The position numbers and the translations under genes are program-made. Shown here one piece after another: positions 1 to 7,924 of a stretch of DNA of 20,370 bases. Below the pieces are notes generated by a model. It saw only the letters and a list, made by a program, of their open reading frames with translations. It was not told where the DNA came from and made no database searches. The stretch's first letter is position 1, and every line of letters starts with the position of its first letter. The DNA comes from Chromatiaceae bacterium (GTDB lineage: Bacteria; Pseudomonadota; Gammaproteobacteria; Chromatiales; Chromatiaceae), in contig JAFGTZ010000147.1 in the NCBI GenBank assembly GCA_016938795.1, positions 1 to 20,370 of the forward strand, written 5' to 3'.

Positions 1-755
1 CGCGAGAGCTGCATCTGGGTTTGGGCCACACGCTCGGCCATTGCGGCAGAGGATGCTGTCGGTTCGCCCGTACCTTGGCCGCTGGCGGCTGAGTCGTTAG
101 CGGTCGCCGTTGTCCCGGAGTCAGTCGCCATGCCTGCCGTGGACTGGGAAGATGACTGCGAATAGGCGATGTACTCATCCTGACTGACCGTACCGTCGCC
201 ATTGGTATCGGCGGCCTCAAGCTCGGTGGCCGTCAGTCCATAGTCGTCAGCGATACTGGCGCTCGCCTCCTCGCTGGACTGCGCACCACCTGCTCCAGCC
301 GGTCCACCAGGCCCACCAGGCCCACCAGGTCCGCCAGCGCCACCCGGTCCACCGCCAGGCCCAGCGCCCGCTGCGGCGCCCTCGGCAGCGGGCGCGGCTC
401 CGCCAATGGCGGCAAGACCGCCACGACTCTGGGCCAGGGATTCCAGGCTGGTGGCAATCTCGGTGTCGCTGAGTTCGCCATTGCCGTCGCCGTCGAGGCT
501 ATTGATCACCTCCTCGGCATCGGGGACCGGGCCAGCGCCCGAAGCGGCGGGGCGCTGGTCAAAGGCCGCTTGCAACTCGCCCTGGCCCAGCGAACCGTTG
601 CCATCACCATCCAGGGCCTGAACCATCTCCTGGGCCATGGCGGCGGCATCCGGCGGCTGGACGCCGGCTTGGGCGCCTGCTTGGACGCCGGGGCGCGGCC
701 CCATGGCGTAGGACAGCGGCGATAGTCCACCCACTCCATTGATGGCACTGCTCAT
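1..755 (-). CDS. EF-hand calcium-binding protein with collagen-like Gly/Pro linker (partial, C-terminus off window)
   Basis: The frame is open from an ATG at 755 to the left edge (251 codons and counting). GGGGAG lies 7 nt before the ATG. Three canonical EF-hand loops are seen: residues 49-60 (DGDGNGSLGQGE), 88-99 (DGDGNGELSDTE) and 183-194 (DTNGDGTVSQDE). Each has acidic or Asn/Ser residues at the coordinating positions and Glu at position 12. Loops 2 and 3 are separated by an Ala/Gly-rich linker containing a GGP repeat (about residues 132-152), and a Ser/Thr/Ala-rich tail follows loop 3. No signal peptide or membrane segment is visible; the N-terminus is Ser/Gly-rich. Soluble EF-hand proteins of this build occur in many proteobacteria (the XopAW-like type), so calcium binding is well supported. 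The cellular role, and whether the protein is exported by a non-Sec route, are unknown. The shorter frames on this strand in this region are shadows of this gene. Confidence 0.85.
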   Translation of the reverse strand, partial: MSSAINGVGGLSPLSYAMGPRPGVQAGAQAGVQPPDAAAMAQEMVQALDGDGNGSLGQGELQAAFDQRPAASGAGPVPDAEEVINSLDGDGNGELSDTEIATSLESLAQSRGGLAAIGGAAPAAEGAAAGAGPGGGPGGAGGPGGPGGPGGPAGAGGAQSSEEASASIADDYGLTATELEAADTNGDGTVSQDEYIAYSQSSSQSTAGMATDSGTTATANDSAASGQGTGEPTASSAAMAERVAQTQMQLS

Positions 756-827
756 GACAAACTCCCCGGCACTGGACTCAAGGGAACACCCCAGGTCCGC
801 AACCGATCATGAAAGAGGTCTTATGGA

Positions 828-833
828 AGTATA
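828..833 (-). promoter_or_regulatory. Possible -10 box for the EF-hand gene
   Basis: TATACT read on the minus strand, 73 nt before the ATG at 755, inside the 114-bp gap after dnaE. No convincing -35 lies at the usual distance, so this is only a candidate. A 5-bp inverted repeat (GGTCT/AGACC) spans it. Confidence 0.3.
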
Positions 834-869
834 GACCCCATGGCACTGAAAGCGCGCGCCCAATTCGCA

Positions 870-3800
870 TCAGGACGCTGCCCGCAGGGTCATGGGCGCG
901 AGCGCCGGGGTGGCCACCGGCTCCTGAACGCGCTCGTAAGAGACCCGCACCGCCTCCGGCCCCAGAAGGTCGCGCAAGGCCCTGAGCAACACCTCGTTTG
1001 GCTGGATGCGCCAGGAGTCGCCCAGCAGCAGCTCGCCGCACGCGCCGGGGCGGCGATAGCGCAGCCGCACCGGCAGGCTGCCATGGCGAAAGGCCGCAAG
1101 CGTCTCGCGCAGGGCCGCCACCCGCGCCAGTCCCTCGGCATGGGCGGCGGGTCTGGCCAGATCCAGGGTGAGCGCCAGATGATCGGCGCGCGACTCACGC
1201 GCCTGCTCGAAGGTGCGCACCTCATCGGCGCGCAGACTCCAGGCGTCGCGATACTCGTCGAAGCTCAGGCTGCCGGTAACCACCAGGATGCGGTCGTTGA
1301 CCAGCAGGCCGCGATACTGCTCGTAGGTGTCGGAAAAGAGCGTCGCCTCGATGCGCCCGGTGCGATCATCGAGCACCACCGAGCCCATGCGCCCGCGCTG
1401 GGTCTTGCCGTGGCGCACGCCTACCACCAGCCCCACGACCGTGCGCTTGTCGCGCTCGCGCCGCGACCCGCCGCGCTCGCCTTCGAGCAGCCGGGCGATG
1501 CGCGGATAGCCCATGGCGCGCAGCTCGCCCTCATAGCGGTCGATGGGATGCCCGGTGAGATAGAGCCCGAGCGTTTCCTTCTCGCCCTGAAGACGCTCTT
1601 CATCATCCCACTCGGGGCGCGCGAGATGCGCAAGCTGCGGGTCGGGCTCGGGTTCGCTGACCGCCTCCATGACCCCGAAGAGATCCACCTGTCCGGCGGC
1701 GCGGGTGCTGTGAAACTGCTCGGCGAGCTTGAGCGCGAGCGGCAGCTCGGCCATGAGGGTGGCGCGATTGGCGCCCAGCTCATCGAGCGCCCCGGCGCGA
1801 ATCAGGGCTTCGAGCACCCGGCGATTGGCCTTGTGCAGATCAATACGGCGGCAGAAATCCCACAGATCGCGGAAGGGACCGCCCTGCTCGCGCGCGCTGA
1901 TCATGGCCTCGATGGCGCCCTCGCCCACGCCCTTGATGGCGCCCAGGCCATAGATCACCGAGCCCTCGTCGGCAATGGTGAAGCGGTAGGCCGAGCGGTT
2001 GACGGCGGGCGGCTCAACCTTGAGGCGCATGGCGCGGCACTCGTCGATGAGGGTCACCACCTTGTCGGTGTTGTCCATATCGGCGCTCAGCACCGCCGCC
2101 ATGAAGGCCGCCGGATAGTGCGCCTTAAGCCAGAGTGTTTGGTAGCTGACCAGGGCATAGGCCGCCGAGTGCGACTTGTTGAAGCCGTAACCGGCGAACT
2201 TTTCCATCAGATCGAAGATGTAGGTGGCGGTGGCCGGATCAACCCCGCGCTTGCCCGAGCCCTCCATGAAGATGGCGCGCTGCTTCTCCATCTCGGCGGG
2301 CTTTTTCTTGCCCATGGCGCGACGCAGCAGATCGGCGCCGCCGAGCGAATAGCCGGCGAGCACCTGGGCGATCTGCATGACCTGTTCCTGATAGAGGATG
2401 ATGCCGTAGGTGGGCTTGAGGATGGGCTCCAGATCGGGATGCGGATAGGCCACATCGGCGCGTCCGTGCTTGCGCTCGATGAAGTCATCGACCATGCCCG
2501 ATTGCAGCGGGCCGGGACGAAAGAGCGCCACCAGCGCGGTGATGTCGCCAAAACAGTCGGGCTGGAGCTTTTTGATCAGCTCCTTCATGCCGCGCGATTC
2601 GAGCTGAAAGACCGCCGTGGTCTCGCAGCGCTTGAGTACCGCGAAGGCCTCGGCGTCGGCTGGGTCGATGCGTTCGATTTCAAGCGGCGTCTCGCCCGCC
2701 GCAACGCGGCGCGCGTTGATGGTCTTGAGCGCCCAGTCGATGATGGTGAGGGTGCGCAACCCCAGAAAGTCGAACTTCACCAGACCAACCTGCTCGACGT
2801 CGTCCTTGTCGTACTGGCTGACCAGGTTCTCGCCGCCCGGCTCGCAATAGAGCGGCGCAAAGTCGGTGAGCGTGGTGGGGGCGATGACCACACCACCGGC
2901 ATGCTTGCCGGCGTTGCGCGTAAGCCCTTCGAGCTTGCGCGCCATCTCGATCAGCTCGCGCACCTCCTCATCGTTCTGGTGGGCGGCGCTCAGCTCATCG
3001 CTCTCGGCAAGCGCCTTCTCCAGCGTCATGCCGAGTTCAAAGGGCACCATCTTGGCCACCCGATCAACGAAGCCGTAGGGATGCCCCATGACGCGCCCCA
3101 CATCGCGCACCACCGCCTTGGCCGCCATGGTGCCAAAGGTGATGATCTGCGACACCGCCTCGCGCCCGTATTTGCGCGCCACGTAGTCGATGACCCGATC
3201 ACGCCCCTCCATGCAGAAATCGACGTCGAAGTCGGGCATGGAGACACGTTCGGGATTGAGGAAGCGCTCGAAGAGCAGATCGTGCTCGATGGGATCGAGA
3301 TCGGTGATCTTGAGCGCATAGGCCACCAGCGAGCCCGCGCCCGAGCCGCGCCCGGGGCCGACCGGGATGCCCTCATCCTTGGCCCATTGGATGAAGTCGG
3401 CGACGATGAGGAAGTAGCCGGGGAAGCCCATCTGATTGATGACCCCAAGCTCCAGCTCCAGACGCTCGCGGTAGAGCCGCCGGCGCGCCTCCAGATCGGG
3501 GGCGGCGGGGTCGAGGATGCGGCGCAGGCGCTCATCGAGCCCCTTGCGCGACTGCTCGGCAAAGAAGTCTTCGATGGTCATGCCCGCCGGCACAGGGAAG
3601 TTGGGCAGATAGTTCTTGCCCAGGGTCAGCTCCAGATTGCAGCGCTTGGCAATCTCGACCGAGTTCTCCAGCGCCTCGGGCAGATCGGCGAAGAGTTCGG
3701 CCATTTCCTCGGGGGTGCGCAGATACTGCTCGGGGCTGTAGTCGCGCGGACGGCGCGGATCGCCCAGGGTGCGGCCCTCGTGGATGCACACCCGCACCTC

Positions 3801-4436
3801 GTGGGCCTCGAAGTCCTCGGCGGCGAGAAAGCGCACGTCGTTGGTGGCCACCACCGGCGCCTCGCACCGCAGCGCCAGCGCCACGCTGGCCTCGACCAGC
3901 TCGGCCTCGCGCGCGCGCCCGGTGCGGATCAGCTCCAGATAGTAACGATCACCGAAGAGCCGCCGCCAGCGCTCCAGCCGTTGCTCGGCCAGGCGCTCGT
4001 CGCCCTTGAGCAGGGCCTCGGCCACGTCTCCGCGCGGCCCGCCCGAGAGCGCGATGAGCCCTTCGGCGGACGCCTGGATCCACTCCAGCTCGACCTGGGG
4101 CAGGCCAAGCGTCTGACCCTCGACATAGGCGCGCGAGATGAGGCGGGTGAGGTTGCGATAGCCCGCGTTGTTCTCGACCAGCAGCACCAGCCGATGCGGC
4201 TTCTGTGTATCCTCGGGGTTGCGCACCCAGAGATCAGCGCCCGCGATGGGCTTGATGCCGGCCTCGATGGCGGCCTTGTAAAAGCGTACCAGGGCGAAGA
4301 GGTTGCACTGGTCGGTGAGCGCCACCGCTGGCATTCCCGCCCCCGCGACCGCCTTCGCCAGGGGCTTGATGCGCACCAGCCCATCGACCAGGGAATACTC
4401 GGAATGAAGATGAAGATGGACGAAGCGAGGATCCAC
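870..4436 (-). CDS. dnaE: DNA polymerase III subunit alpha
   Basis: This is the catalytic subunit of the replicative DNA polymerase: template-directed 5'-3' DNA synthesis within the polymerase III core with epsilon and theta. The start is set at GTG 4436, giving 1188 aa. There the protein begins DPRFVHLHLHSEYS, which aligns with the E. coli N-terminus, and AAAGGG sits 7 nt upstream. The frame stays open to an upstream start at 4571, but those 45 residues do not look like DnaE. A PHP domain occupies the N-terminus. GPGRGSGAG is at about 360-368. The catalytic motif PDFDVDF is at 401-407 (D402, D404), and the third aspartate is D556 in KFDFLGLR. A helix-hairpin-helix region lies near 880 and an OB fold at about 1000-1075. 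Length and motif order match the usual proteobacterial DnaE1 (about 1160 aa). It stands alone here, without the lpxB/rnhB or accA neighbours seen in E. coli. Confidence 0.97.
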   Translation of the reverse strand: MDPRFVHLHLHSEYSLVDGLVRIKPLAKAVAGAGMPAVALTDQCNLFALVRFYKAAIEAGIKPIAGADLWVRNPEDTQKPHRLVLLVENNAGYRNLTRLISRAYVEGQTLGLPQVELEWIQASAEGLIALSGGPRGDVAEALLKGDERLAEQRLERWRRLFGDRYYLELIRTGRAREAELVEASVALALRCEAPVVATNDVRFLAAEDFEAHEVRVCIHEGRTLGDPRRPRDYSPEQYLRTPEEMAELFADLPEALENSVEIAKRCNLELTLGKNYLPNFPVPAGMTIEDFFAEQSRKGLDERLRRILDPAAPDLEARRRLYRERLELELGVINQMGFPGYFLIVADFIQWAKDEGIPVGPGRGSGAGSLVAYALKITDLDPIEHDLLFERFLNPERVSMPDFDVDFCMEGRDRVIDYVARKYGREAVSQIITFGTMAAKAVVRDVGRVMGHPYGFVDRVAKMVPFELGMTLEKALAESDELSAAHQNDEEVRELIEMARKLEGLTRNAGKHAGGVVIAPTTLTDFAPLYCEPGGENLVSQYDKDDVEQVGLVKFDFLGLRTLTIIDWALKTINARRVAAGETPLEIERIDPADAEAFAVLKRCETTAVFQLESRGMKELIKKLQPDCFGDITALVALFRPGPLQSGMVDDFIERKHGRADVAYPHPDLEPILKPTYGIILYQEQVMQIAQVLAGYSLGGADLLRRAMGKKKPAEMEKQRAIFMEGSGKRGVDPATATYIFDLMEKFAGYGFNKSHSAAYALVSYQTLWLKAHYPAAFMAAVLSADMDNTDKVVTLIDECRAMRLKVEPPAVNRSAYRFTIADEGSVIYGLGAIKGVGEGAIEAMISAREQGGPFRDLWDFCRRIDLHKANRRVLEALIRAGALDELGANRATLMAELPLALKLAEQFHSTRAAGQVDLFGVMEAVSEPEPDPQLAHLARPEWDDEERLQGEKETLGLYLTGHPIDRYEGELRAMGYPRIARLLEGERGGSRRERDKRTVVGLVVGVRHGKTQRGRMGSVVLDDRTGRIEATLFSDTYEQYRGLLVNDRILVVTGSLSFDEYRDAWSLRADEVRTFEQARESRADHLALTLDLARPAAHAEGLARVAALRETLAAFRHGSLPVRLRYRRPGACGELLLGDSWRIQPNEVLLRALRDLLGPEAVRVSYERVQEPVATPALAPMTLRAAS

Positions 4437-4841
4437 GGCAAGCCCTTTGCATAGGATTGGATTGAGGATGGGCGGGTGTGAGGCGCAGCCAAAGTTTACG
4501 CATCCGGGGCCTTGGATGAGGTTGAAAAAACCCATCGTCGCGGGCCTTTGGATCGGCAGAGCAGAGAGCAATCGACATTACGTGACTTTTTAAAAAACAT
4601 TAAAAATCAACAATAAAGGAAAAAATTTCACTAAAGCGTCACAAAAAAACCCTTGCGAATCAAGCCCTCTGACAGGGGCGTGGCGAGCTGTAAAAAACGC
4701 CACAAGCGTCGCGCTGACCGCGCCGCTCAAGCCGGTGCAAAAACAGCAAGAATGGGCCTTGACTGGGACAGCAAGACGCGCGGACGCCGCTCACAAAAAG
4801 TCAACGATCGCCGCGACCGCGCGCGGACACCCTGACCGCGC
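4437..4841. other. 405-bp gap between dnaE and the tlpA-like gene; AT-rich patch, no supported gene
   Basis: The dnaE-proximal part (4437-4571) reads in frame with dnaE, but I treat it as its 5' leader. Positions 4579-4650 are strikingly AT-rich (long A and T runs) compared with the GC-rich surroundings. This is the natural place for the dnaE promoter on the minus strand, but I could not pick a -35/-10 pair with good spacing. A Lys/Arg-rich 60-codon plus-strand frame with a TTG start (4653-4835) lacks a ribosome binding site and recognisable content, so I do not call it. Confidence 0.5.
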
Positions 4842-4848
4842 TCAGGGT
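4829..4848 (-). terminator. Hairpin over the tlpA-like stop codon, possible weak terminator
   Basis: The inverted repeat ACCCTGA / TCAGGGT has a 6-nt loop, and the TGA stop of the upstream minus-strand gene lies inside it. No U-run follows directly; the nearest T5 is about 30 nt further on. Intrinsic termination is therefore doubtful. Confidence 0.3.
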
Positions 4849-5384
4849 CGGGCCAGGGCGCGCACCTGATCGAGGATGGCGGGATCGTCCCAGCGCTGTT
4901 CGCCCAGCGCCTCGTAGACCAGATGGCCCTCGGGGTCGATCACATAGGTGGTGGGCAGGCCGCGCACCGGATAGCGAGGCGTCACCTCGGTTTCGACATC
5001 GAGCGGCAGCGGGAAGGAGAGCGGCAGGCTTTCCAGAAAACGCCGCACGGCCTCGGCATCCTCGCCCACGTTGATGGCCATGACCATCCCCGCGCCCTCG
5101 CCGCTCAAGGTCTCGTGAGCGCGCTGCATGGAGGGCATCTCGGCGCGGCAGGGCGGACACCAGGTGGCCCAGAAGTTGAGGATGATCGGCTGCCCGCGAT
5201 AGTCGGCGAGACGGTGCATCTCGCCAGCGGGGCCGGCGAGGCTGAAGTCGGCCGCGAGCGGGCGTTCGGGCAGGGCGCGCAGACCCGGGGCGGGACCGGG
5301 CTCCGGCTCCTGCGCCAAGGCGCCCTGGCCAAGCGTCAGACACAACGTAAGACAAACGAGAGAAAGGCATCGCATGATCATCAT
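4842..5384 (-). CDS. TlpA/ResA-type thioredoxin-fold protein, periplasmic
   Basis: 180 aa. A Sec signal peptide is clear (MMIMR, hydrophobic stretch to about 21, cleavage likely after ALA-24), so the mature domain is periplasmic. The domain is of the AhpC/TSA-redoxin TlpA type: the active site WATWCPPC has Cys76 and Cys79, and the cis-proline loop GLPTTYVID places Pro144. Such proteins reduce disulfides in periplasmic partners, for example in cytochrome c maturation or general thiol rescue. No ccm/cyc gene or DsbD-type electron donor is adjacent, so the partner cannot be named. Three ATGs (codons 1, 2 and 4) compete as start. AACGAG a few nt before the first favours 5384, but a start at codon 4 would not change the product. 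It is transcribed towards dnaE but is separated from it by about 400 bp, so probably a separate unit. Confidence 0.88.
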   Translation of the reverse strand: MMIMRCLSLVCLTLCLTLGQGALAQEPEPGPAPGLRALPERPLAADFSLAGPAGEMHRLADYRGQPIILNFWATWCPPCRAEMPSMQRAHETLSGEGAGMVMAINVGEDAEAVRRFLESLPLSFPLPLDVETEVTPRYPVRGLPTTYVIDPEGHLVYEALGEQRWDDPAILDQVRALARP

Positions 5385-5412
5385 GACTCGTTAGAAAAAG
5401 GGAAGATGACAA

Positions 5413-5430
5413 GAGGCCAGATCAGGCCTC
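5413..5430. repeat. Inverted repeat in the divergent tlpA-like/yihY spacer
   Basis: GAGGCC and GGCCTC surround a 6-nt spacer (AGATCA). It lies 29 nt upstream of the tlpA-like start and 93 nt upstream of yihY, in the only region that can hold both promoters. It could be a regulator site or simply GC-rich chance. No T-run supports a terminator. Confidence 0.35.
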
Positions 5431-5522
5431 GGCACCGAACAGGATCTGTCACGGCATTCGGGTTGCGCTTGCCCGTCCAAGAGGCGAGCATGGCGTGAGA
5501 GGCTTCTTGCAAGAGGATACCC

Positions 5523-6884
5523 ATGGACTCCGCCGAACGACTGGCCGATCAACTCTGGAACCGCGATCCCGCAACCCTCAACCGCCCTGGCCGCCTGCTG
5601 CTCGGGCTCGCGCGCCTGGGCTACGCGCTGGCGCGCGATCTGGGCTCGGGGCAGCTCTCGCTGCGCGCCATGAGCCTGGTCTACACCACGCTGCTCTCGC
5701 TGGTGCCCCTGCTCGCGGTGAGCTTCTCGGTGCTCAAGGGATTTGGGGTGCACAACCAGCTCGAACCCCTGCTCCTGAACGCGCTCTCGCCGCTTGGCGA
5801 GGGAGGCGCGGAGATTAGCGCGCGCATCATCGAATTCGTTGATCGCATGCAGGTGGGCGTACTTGGCTCGCTCGGCCTGGGGATGCTGCTCTATACCGTG
5901 ATCGCGCTGATCCAGAAGATCGAGCAGGCGTTCAATTATACCTGGCGCGTCACGCGCCCGCGCCCCCTGGGTCAGCGCTTCACCCACTATCTGAGCGTGC
6001 TCATGGTGGGTCCGGTGCTGTTTTTCTCGGCGCTTGGGGTCTCGGCCTCGCTGAGTAACGCCGTGGCCGATCTGGCGCAGCTTCAGACGCTTGGCCCGCT
6101 TTTCGAACTCGCCCGGGTGCTTGCACCCTATGCCATGATCTCCCTCACCTTCGCCTTCGTCTATGTGTTCGTGCCCAACACCCGGGTGCGCCTTGGGTCC
6201 GCCCTGATCGGCGCCCTGGCCGCCGGGCTGCTGTGGGAGATTGTGGGCGGACTCTTTGCCACCTTCATGGCCGGCTCGACAAGCTATGCCGCCATCTATT
6301 CAGGCCTGGCCATCCTGATCCTGCTGATGATCTGGATCTATCTCGGCTGGATGATCCTGCTCGTGGGCGCAAGCATCGCCTTCTATCATCAACACCCTGA
6401 ATATCTCAGCGATCCGCGACGCGACCCCGTCCTCAGCGCGCGCCAGCGCGAACGGCTCGCCTTGCGGCTCGCAACCTCGATCGCGCACCGTCACGCGCAT
6501 GGCCAGCCCCCGCTGGAGTGCGCGGCACTTGCCCGGCAGCTGGCCGTTCCCGAGACCCAGGCGCGCGCCTTGCTCGAAGAACTCGAAGGCCAGGGCATCC
6601 TTCTGCGCACCGCCCAGGAGGGGTTCTGTCATGTGCCTGCGCGCAACACCAGCAGCATTGCGCTCGATGCCCTGCTCGATGCCGTCCACCGTTACCCCGA
6701 AACCCAAGGGCGGGGCGCGCCAGCGCCTGGCGAAGGCGCCATCGACGCCTTGGTCGAGGCGCTCGATGCCGCCCGTGCCGAGACGCTCGCCGGGCGCAGC
6801 CTGGCCGATCTGGTTGCGGCCATCCAGCCAGACGCGCCCGCGAGGCCCCTTCAGACTGGCGCCGACTCGCCCTCGGCCCCATAG
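5523..6884 (+). CDS. YihY/BrkB family inner-membrane protein with C-terminal winged-helix-like extension
   Basis: 453 aa. The ATG is preceded by GAGG at a spacing of about 8 nt. Six hydrophobic segments are visible at about 50-72, 111-132, 155-175, 199-218, 225-247 and 256-287, the topology of the YihY/UPF0761 family (formerly mis-annotated as ribonuclease BN). Family-typical stretches include SLVYTTLLSLVPLLAV, the polar QKIEQAFNYTWRV loop and VFVPNTRVRLGSALIGA. The last 160 residues are cytoplasmic-like and hydrophilic. Residues about 305-390 resemble a winged helix-turn-helix (ECAALARQLAVPETQARALLEELEGQGIL), as in longer members of this family. The function of the family is not settled. The gene is divergent from the tlpA-like gene, and its 3' end overlaps the convergent rimB-like gene by 34 bp. 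Confidence 0.92.
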   Translation: MDSAERLADQLWNRDPATLNRPGRLLLGLARLGYALARDLGSGQLSLRAMSLVYTTLLSLVPLLAVSFSVLKGFGVHNQLEPLLLNALSPLGEGGAEISARIIEFVDRMQVGVLGSLGLGMLLYTVIALIQKIEQAFNYTWRVTRPRPLGQRFTHYLSVLMVGPVLFFSALGVSASLSNAVADLAQLQTLGPLFELARVLAPYAMISLTFAFVYVFVPNTRVRLGSALIGALAAGLLWEIVGGLFATFMAGSTSYAAIYSGLAILILLMIWIYLGWMILLVGASIAFYHQHPEYLSDPRRDPVLSARQRERLALRLATSIAHRHAHGQPPLECAALARQLAVPETQARALLEELEGQGILLRTAQEGFCHVPARNTSSIALDALLDAVHRYPETQGRGAPAPGEGAIDALVEALDAARAETLAGRSLADLVAAIQPDAPARPLQTGADSPSAP

Positions 6885-7354
6885 AGCGATTCGGGATGCG
6901 CCGGCTTGTCGGCCAGATAGGAGCGCGCCGGATCGACCAGGGCGGCGCCGGCTTCGAGCGCGGTGCGCCCGAGCAACATGCGAAAGCGCATGCGCTCGCG
7001 ATTGGTCAGGGTCATCTCCATGGGCCAGGCGCGCCCGCCGATGGCAACCTGGGTGAGAATGACATAACGCTCTTCACGATGACCGCCCGAGTCGCTGACC
7101 CGGCGGCGATCGAGCACCGGCGCCTCGCAATGCACGACCAGATCGGTGCGCTCCTGGAGCGGATGCACCCCGAAACGGATATGCGCCACCCCGCGCCGGC
7201 TGAAGGGGTCGATATAGAAGGTATGCAGCGCCGAGGTGCGCGCCCCGGTATCCACCTTGGCCTTGATGAGCCCAATTCCCAGTTCGGGCAGGGCCAGCCA
7301 TTCGCGCCAGCCCAGCAGCAACGGCTGCCCGGACGCGCCAAGCGACTCAGTCAT
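6851..7354 (-). CDS. RimB-like retropepsin-fold protease ('ATP-dependent zinc protease' family)
   Basis: 167 aa from the ATG at 7354, which has GAGG about 9 nt upstream; a GTG at 7372 would add six residues. The motif KAKVDTGARTSALHT (Asp35-Thr-Gly) is the single-lobe aspartic-protease signature of family PF05618, and MLLGR near the C-terminus is its second conserved block. In Pseudomonas a member (RimB) works with RimK and RimA in glutamate-tail modification of ribosomal protein S6. Here no rimK is adjacent, so substrate and pathway are not shown. The gene lies 84 nt downstream of msrB in the same direction and may be co-transcribed. Its last 34 bp overlap the end of yihY on the other strand. 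Confidence 0.85.
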   Translation of the reverse strand: MTESLGASGQPLLLGWREWLALPELGIGLIKAKVDTGARTSALHTFYIDPFSRRGVAHIRFGVHPLQERTDLVVHCEAPVLDRRRVSDSGGHREERYVILTQVAIGGRAWPMEMTLTNRERMRFRMLLGRTALEAGAALVDPARSYLADKPAHPESLYGAEGESAPV

Positions 7355-7438
7355 GCACAGTATCCTCGACACAGAGAGCGCCGCTCGCCTCGCGGGGAAC
7401 GGTTCGACCCAAGATGCGGGCGCGCGCCCAAGCCTGGA

Positions 7439-7843
7439 TCAGCCCTCGCTCTTGGGCTCGAAGCGCAACGCCACCGAGTTGATACAGTAGCGCAATCCGG
7501 TCGGTTGCGGACCATCGGGAAAGACATGGCCGAGATGCGCCGCACAATGCCGACAGCGCACCTCGGTGCGCCGCATTCCGTGACTGAGATCGGTCTGCTC
7601 ATCGAGCGCCTCGGGGGCGAGGGGTTGCCAGAAACTCGGCCAGCCCGAGCCCGAGTCGTATTTCTCGCTGGAGCGAAACAGCGGCTCGCCGCAGCAGACG
7701 CAGCGATAAACCCCTTGCCCCTTGAAGTCGTGATAACAGCCGCTGAAGGCCGGCTCGGTGCCCTGCTCGCGGCACACCCGGTATTGTTCCGGCGTGAGTT
7801 GCGCGCGCCACTCGGCGGCGCTCTTTTCGATGTCATCGCTCAT
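7439..7843 (-). CDS. msrB: Peptide-methionine (R)-S-oxide reductase MsrB
   Basis: 134 aa. It reduces the R epimer of methionine sulfoxide in proteins, recycled by thioredoxin, in the cytoplasm (no signal peptide). The catalytic cysteine is Cys120 in RYCINS. The two structural zinc CxxC pairs are present: Cys48/Cys51 and Cys97/Cys100. GSGWPSFW and the HLGHVFPDGP block are diagnostic. The ATG at 7843 is preceded by GAGGAGG at about 10 nt, a strong ribosome binding site. A stand-alone MsrB, with no MsrA fused or adjacent. The rimB-like gene follows after 84 nt. Confidence 0.97.
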   Translation of the reverse strand: MSDDIEKSAAEWRAQLTPEQYRVCREQGTEPAFSGCYHDFKGQGVYRCVCCGEPLFRSSEKYDSGSGWPSFWQPLAPEALDEQTDLSHGMRRTEVRCRHCAAHLGHVFPDGPQPTGLRYCINSVALRFEPKSEG

Positions 7844-7882
7844 GGGCTGAATGCCTCCTCATCTGGAACCTTGGTCTGGGAA

Positions 7883-7907
7883 TGGTCCGGCTGTGTTGAG
7901 CGGACCA
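7883..7907. promoter_or_regulatory. 7-bp inverted repeat overlapping a -35 box (candidate operator)
   Basis: TGGTCCG (7883-7889) and CGGACCA (7901-7907) form a perfect dyad with an 11-nt spacer. The right arm overlaps the -35 hexamer (7896-7901) of the plus-strand promoter described here, where a repressor would typically bind. No regulator is known for it. Confidence 0.4.
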
Positions 7908-7924
7908 AAGCGGCTTCGTATACT
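7896..7924 (+). promoter_or_regulatory. Sigma-70-type promoter, probably for psd
   Basis: TTGAGC at 7896-7901, a 17-nt spacer, then TATACT at 7919-7924: a 4/6 and 5/6 match with ideal spacing. Transcription would begin near 7931, leaving a leader of about 190 nt before the psd ATG at 8123. No better pair lies closer to psd. Confidence 0.55.

Noticed and set aside
840..4454. 1204-codon open frame on the plus strand opposite dnaE
   Set aside because: It mirrors a high-GC dnaE with strong third-position bias, which removes stops from the antisense frame. Its protein is low in recognisable motifs and has no ribosome binding site.
4653..4835. Lys/Arg-rich 60-codon frame with a TTG start
   Set aside because: No ribosome binding site, no recognisable family, and located in a probable regulatory gap; could be noncoding.
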